A stretch of DNA of 8,499 bases from Nitrospirota bacterium (GTDB lineage Bacteria > Nitrospirota > Thermodesulfovibrionia > Thermodesulfovibrionales > Magnetobacteriaceae), in the NCBI GenBank assembly GCA_015232165.1, contig JADGAE010000069.1, positions 1 to 8,499 of the forward strand. Reading direction: 5' to 3'. A program made the translations under genes and the position numbers. This document shows, piece after piece, positions 5,982-8,499 of this stretch. The notes below the pieces were generated by a model. It was not told the origin of the DNA. It worked only from the letters and a program-made list of their open reading frames with translations, and ran no database searches. Each line of letters opens with the position of its first letter. Position 1 is the first letter of the stretch.

Positions 5982-8066
5982 CTAATCTACAGCTACGGCC
6001 ATTCCGAGGATGCGGTTATCGGTTTTTGTCCCGTAGATGAATGGGTTGTAGGTCCTGGAGACGATGAATTTGAAGCGGTGTTTATTTGTGTCGTTTATAG
6101 TGTATGTCCATCTTTTTGCGCCTTGGGTTTGAAATGTGACAGTATCAGTGAGGGTATCATTGACGTAGATGGATAGGGTGACAGGTTTTTGGTGGATGTC
6201 CGGGTGGCTACACATCAATGAGAACCTAGCAGTTCCCTTACCGGTTAGTTCTATAGTGCCTTCTTTAGAGAACCATCTGAATGGATCGTTGGTACTGTTT
6301 GGGTAAAATCCGCCGTATGTGCTGTCCGTAGGTATGGTGTAGTCATACTTATGCTTTAGAAATTTAAATGATGAGTTTGATAGATAGTGTATTGAGCCGA
6401 GGGTTACAATCAATATGGATATTTTTAGAGTTATGCCCCATATCTTCCGGAGGGAGTCACTTAGTATCGTGTTAGGGATGGTCATGGCATAGCTTAGATT
6501 AATGAAAATAAGTATCCAGATTATGGGTAGATATGCAAATTCTTGAAAAACGTTATAGATGTGGAAACATATAATTGAAATAATCACAGGGATATTTAAA
6601 ACGTTTTTGTTCTTGAGCAGATCAACACTCAGTATTAATAGTGTATAGGCGATAATCAGTATCCATAGAGTCAGTCCGATAATACCGTTATTAACCAAGA
6701 GTTCAAGGTACATGTTATGTGGTGTATCATCGGTACGCGCTCCGTGTTTTTGTCTAAAGGGTGATTGGGGTATGTCTGAAAAAATATTAGCATACACGGC
6801 AAAGGATTCAAAGCCCATGCCGAGTATGGGTTTTTCCATACTGATCGTGATACCCTGGTGCCATATATAGGCTCGCGAGTCGGGTGTTAATATTCTTGAG
6901 GCCTGTTGTGCTATAGCTGCTTTTGTTGGGTTGCCAGGATTGGGCGTATTGGATGCAACTGTTTTAGTAAAATTTATTGGATTGATAACGTAAAAAAGCA
7001 GCAACAAACTCAAGGTAATTGTAATAGGAACGGAGAGAGCAACTTTGACAATAGTCCCTATTTTAATCTTATTCTGTATAGTACCATCCTTAAAGCAATA
7101 GAAAAACATCCAGCATACAAACAAAATAAGTGGATATGTTACCCATCCTGCCCTTGCCCCTGCCAGGATTAAAGACATTTCAAGGATTACCAAAAATATA
7201 AAAATAACTACCATCTTGGCAGTGGTTCTCCTTTTGCTAAAGAATCCTAAGAGAATATACGGCACAACAATGGTAACAAACTCTGCAAACCAACCCCTGT
7301 TGAGAAAAAACGATGTAGTTATTGCAGAATTCAAGGTATCGCGCCTGATAGTTAGTAGTGACAGAATGCCGGTATATTCCAATAAACTCATTATAGAAGC
7401 AAATAGACTGCCCGTGAAAAGTCCCAGGAATATGTACTTGTAATTTTCAGCAGTACCGCTTATGACGGAAAGAATAATAGTGAACAGGACGATCAAGGCA
7501 AATCTATTTGTCTCCGAGAGGCAATATAGGTAGTTTTGTGGCAACGCGCCAAATATTTGGAGCATAAAAGCCTCAAAGCTGAAATTAGCCGCCAATTCCG
7601 CGATATGCCCCAGGGGAAGCATAAACAGGGAAGATGCTGACAAAAAGAAAAAACACAAGACAAGAAGCAGCAGATGTTTATTTATCTTATTTCTCATTCC
7701 AGGTTTCAGGCTTATTATGAACATTGATATCGTCAAAAGCGCCAAGAGATAATCAAAAACCTGATTCTGGATATAATAAGGAGGAAAACCAAAAAAGATA
7801 AAAGAAAACGTAAAGACGAAAAATAAGTATTTAATCTTTTCCGGGAACCTTATTACATACAGACATGCGGCAATCCATAGGAGATATCCGAGTCTGAAGA
7901 CAAGTATAATCTTGTTTTGTGGACTCCACGTATAGAGTCCCCAATGGAACAGGGCATAGACTTTAAATAATACGTTAAATGTCAAAAACGCCAGTGCAGC
8001 GGCATACAATAGGGCCACGCGCCTTGAATGTGTGAATATCTGGCTTAACTGCGCAAATATGGTCAC
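5982..8066 (-). CDS. O-antigen ligase/polymerase (WaaL/Wzy-like) membrane protein with C-terminal beta-rich domain
   Basis: Inner-membrane enzyme expected to move undecaprenyl-linked glycans to an acceptor (lipid A core or protein) or to polymerise repeat units, with its active loop in the periplasm. It has 694 residues. Residues about 15-560 hold roughly a dozen or more hydrophobic helices. The large periplasmic loop lies at about 361-455, with LAGARAGW (301-308), DSRAYIW (396-402), GMGFESF (416-422) and PHNMYLELLVNNGIIGL (449-465); these carry the arginines and histidine typical of the family. After the last helix (about 545-560), residues 575-694 are soluble, beta-rich and end in RTYNPFIYGTKTDNRILG, which looks like a carbohydrate-recognising extension. 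The start is GTG 8066 with GGGA five bases upstream. The gene is conspicuously A+T-rich, unlike the cytochrome and ATPase, and has no glycan cluster beside it, which fits acquisition by transfer. Ligase versus polymerase versus protein O-oligosaccharyltransferase cannot be decided. Confidence 0.88.
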   Translation of the reverse strand: MTIFAQLSQIFTHSRRVALLYAAALAFLTFNVLFKVYALFHWGLYTWSPQNKIILVFRLGYLLWIAACLYVIRFPEKIKYLFFVFTFSFIFFGFPPYYIQNQVFDYLLALLTISMFIISLKPGMRNKINKHLLLLVLCFFFLSASSLFMLPLGHIAELAANFSFEAFMLQIFGALPQNYLYCLSETNRFALIVLFTIILSVISGTAENYKYIFLGLFTGSLFASIMSLLEYTGILSLLTIRRDTLNSAITTSFFLNRGWFAEFVTIVVPYILLGFFSKRRTTAKMVVIFIFLVILEMSLILAGARAGWVTYPLILFVCWMFFYCFKDGTIQNKIKIGTIVKVALSVPITITLSLLLLFYVINPINFTKTVASNTPNPGNPTKAAIAQQASRILTPDSRAYIWHQGITISMEKPILGMGFESFAVYANIFSDIPQSPFRQKHGARTDDTPHNMYLELLVNNGIIGLTLWILIIAYTLLILSVDLLKNKNVLNIPVIISIICFHIYNVFQEFAYLPIIWILIFINLSYAMTIPNTILSDSLRKIWGITLKISILIVTLGSIHYLSNSSFKFLKHKYDYTIPTDSTYGGFYPNSTNDPFRWFSKEGTIELTGKGTARFSLMCSHPDIHQKPVTLSIYVNDTLTDTVTFQTQGAKRWTYTINDTNKHRFKFIVSRTYNPFIYGTKTDNRILGMAVAVD

Positions 8067-8115
8067 AATAATCCCAAACAGGCTATTTTATATGTACCGG
8101 CGGCTACGAACTGTA

Positions 8116-8124
8116 AGTATATCA
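8116..8124 (-). promoter_or_regulatory. Candidate extended -10 promoter for the O-antigen ligase gene
   Basis: Minus strand TGATATACT: a TGN extension plus TATACT (five of six). It lies about 50 bases upstream of the GTG. No good -35 is spaced behind it. Confidence 0.35.
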
Positions 8125-8136
8125 TGTACTCGTGCG

Positions 8137-8166
8137 ATTGTATCATAGTTCTTGCAAAAAAGACAA
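8137..8166 (-). promoter_or_regulatory. Candidate sigma70-type promoter for the O-antigen ligase gene
   Basis: Minus strand: TTGTCT (8166-8161, four of six), an 18-nt spacer, TACAAT (8142-8137, five of six). Transcription would begin near 8130, leaving a leader of about 64 nt. It competes with the extended -10 further downstream. Nothing else is seen between 8067 and 8207. Confidence 0.4.
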
Positions 8167-8207
8167 TCAGAATACAGGGGGTACATAAATTTTGGTTTTT
8201 TCGTATT

Positions 8208-8366
8208 TCATGTTGGTATTACAATCTTAGTATAATCCAGCTTGCCTGTGAGTATGTAGATAATAACCTTTAGGTTTTTAAATGTTCTGTAACCCATTGC
8301 TTTTGCTTTAGATGCTTCACATATCGGTTTTATAGCAAATTTCGATTGGATTAAATACAAGGCACT
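8208..8366 (-). pseudogene. C-terminal remnant of a transposase, probably ISL3-like
   Basis: A 52-codon open stretch on the minus strand ends in TGA at 8208-8210 and has no start codon of its own; an in-frame TAA bounds it at 8369-8367, where repeat copy 3 begins. The segment ASKAKAMGYRTFKNL followed by IIYILTGKLDYTK matches the usual end of ISL3-type DDE transposases, where an AKAKARGYRTFRN-like helix is followed by a hydrophobic strand and a GKL turn. Everything upstream, including the catalytic residues, is absent or replaced by the repeat. Family assignment is from memory of the motif, so ISL3 is likely rather than certain. Confidence 0.6.
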
Positions 8367-8368
8367 TT

Positions 8369-8480
8369 AATGGGGTCAAGGGGCGAGCCGCCCCCGGCTC
8401 AGTGGGGGACTGGTCCCCTTGCAGGGGGGGCTGAGGGGGGGTGCGGCAACACCCGCCGTGCGGGCGGAGTCGCCCCCTCT
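8369..8480 (+). repeat. GC-rich dispersed repeat, copy 3
   Basis: From AATGGGGTCAAGGGG to GGAGTCGCCCCCT it is almost identical to copy 2 (3749-3857); the only clear difference is a short stretch, GCTGAGGG against GATATGAAGG, near 8429. All four core hairpins are conserved. It lacks the GTATCCTCTT arm: the left side is transposase remnant and the right side (CTTTATACAC) is unrelated. Thus the core can occur without the terminal arms. The right boundary lies close to the window end. Confidence 0.75.
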
Positions 8481-8499
8481 TTATACACTGTGCGTAAGG

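Noticed and set aside
6906..7443. Plus-strand open frames of 88 and 75 codons inside the O-antigen ligase gene
   Set aside because: They are antisense to a well-supported membrane protein and have no independent evidence.
2579..8480. CRISPR array
   Set aside because: The repeats are long, few, in both orientations and kilobases apart, with no spacer-like regular spacing.

Overview
The window reads as chromosome of a Gram-negative, probably anaerobic or sediment-type bacterium. It holds a type IV pilus/type II secretion ATPase, a membrane-anchored multiheme cytochrome c and an O-antigen ligase-type membrane protein. That mix plus abundant GC-rich dispersed repeats would fit Nitrospirota or Desulfobacterota. 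This is an inference from gene content, not from a marker gene.

Layout. (1) Positions 1-2428, minus strand: the first 809 codons of a PilB/GspE-family ATPase that runs off the left edge. It carries four tandem MshEN-type (c-di-GMP-binding-like) N-terminal units instead of the usual one or two. It starts at GTG 2428. (2) 2429-2753: a probable promoter and leader for the ATPase, then a 161-bp MITE-like element (2579-2739) with inverted terminal repeats and a clean 8-bp target duplication. (3) 2754-3683, minus: a radical SAM protein of the YhcC/TIGR01212 type, apparently transcribed from a strong promoter that would give a leaderless mRNA. (4) 3684-3939: a divergent intergenic region with a second copy of the repeat in opposite orientation, then the cytochrome promoter and ribosome binding site. 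(5) 3940-5820, plus: a cytochrome with eight CXXCH motifs and two candidate non-canonical heme sites. (6) 5821-5981: a third repeat copy between convergent genes. (7) 5982-8066, minus: a large polytopic O-antigen ligase/polymerase-like protein with a C-terminal beta-rich soluble domain. It is visibly more A+T-rich than its neighbours. (8) 8067-8499: promoter candidates for that gene, a 52-codon remnant of a transposase C-terminus, and a fourth repeat copy reaching the right edge.

The five genes do not form one operon: strands alternate, and every intergenic gap of more than 100 bp contains a copy of the same GC-rich, multi-hairpin repeat. The strongest observations are this repeat family, including one copy with a demonstrable insertion footprint, and the four-unit MshEN array on the pilus/secretion ATPase. 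No complete defence system, CRISPR array, rRNA or tRNA was seen.
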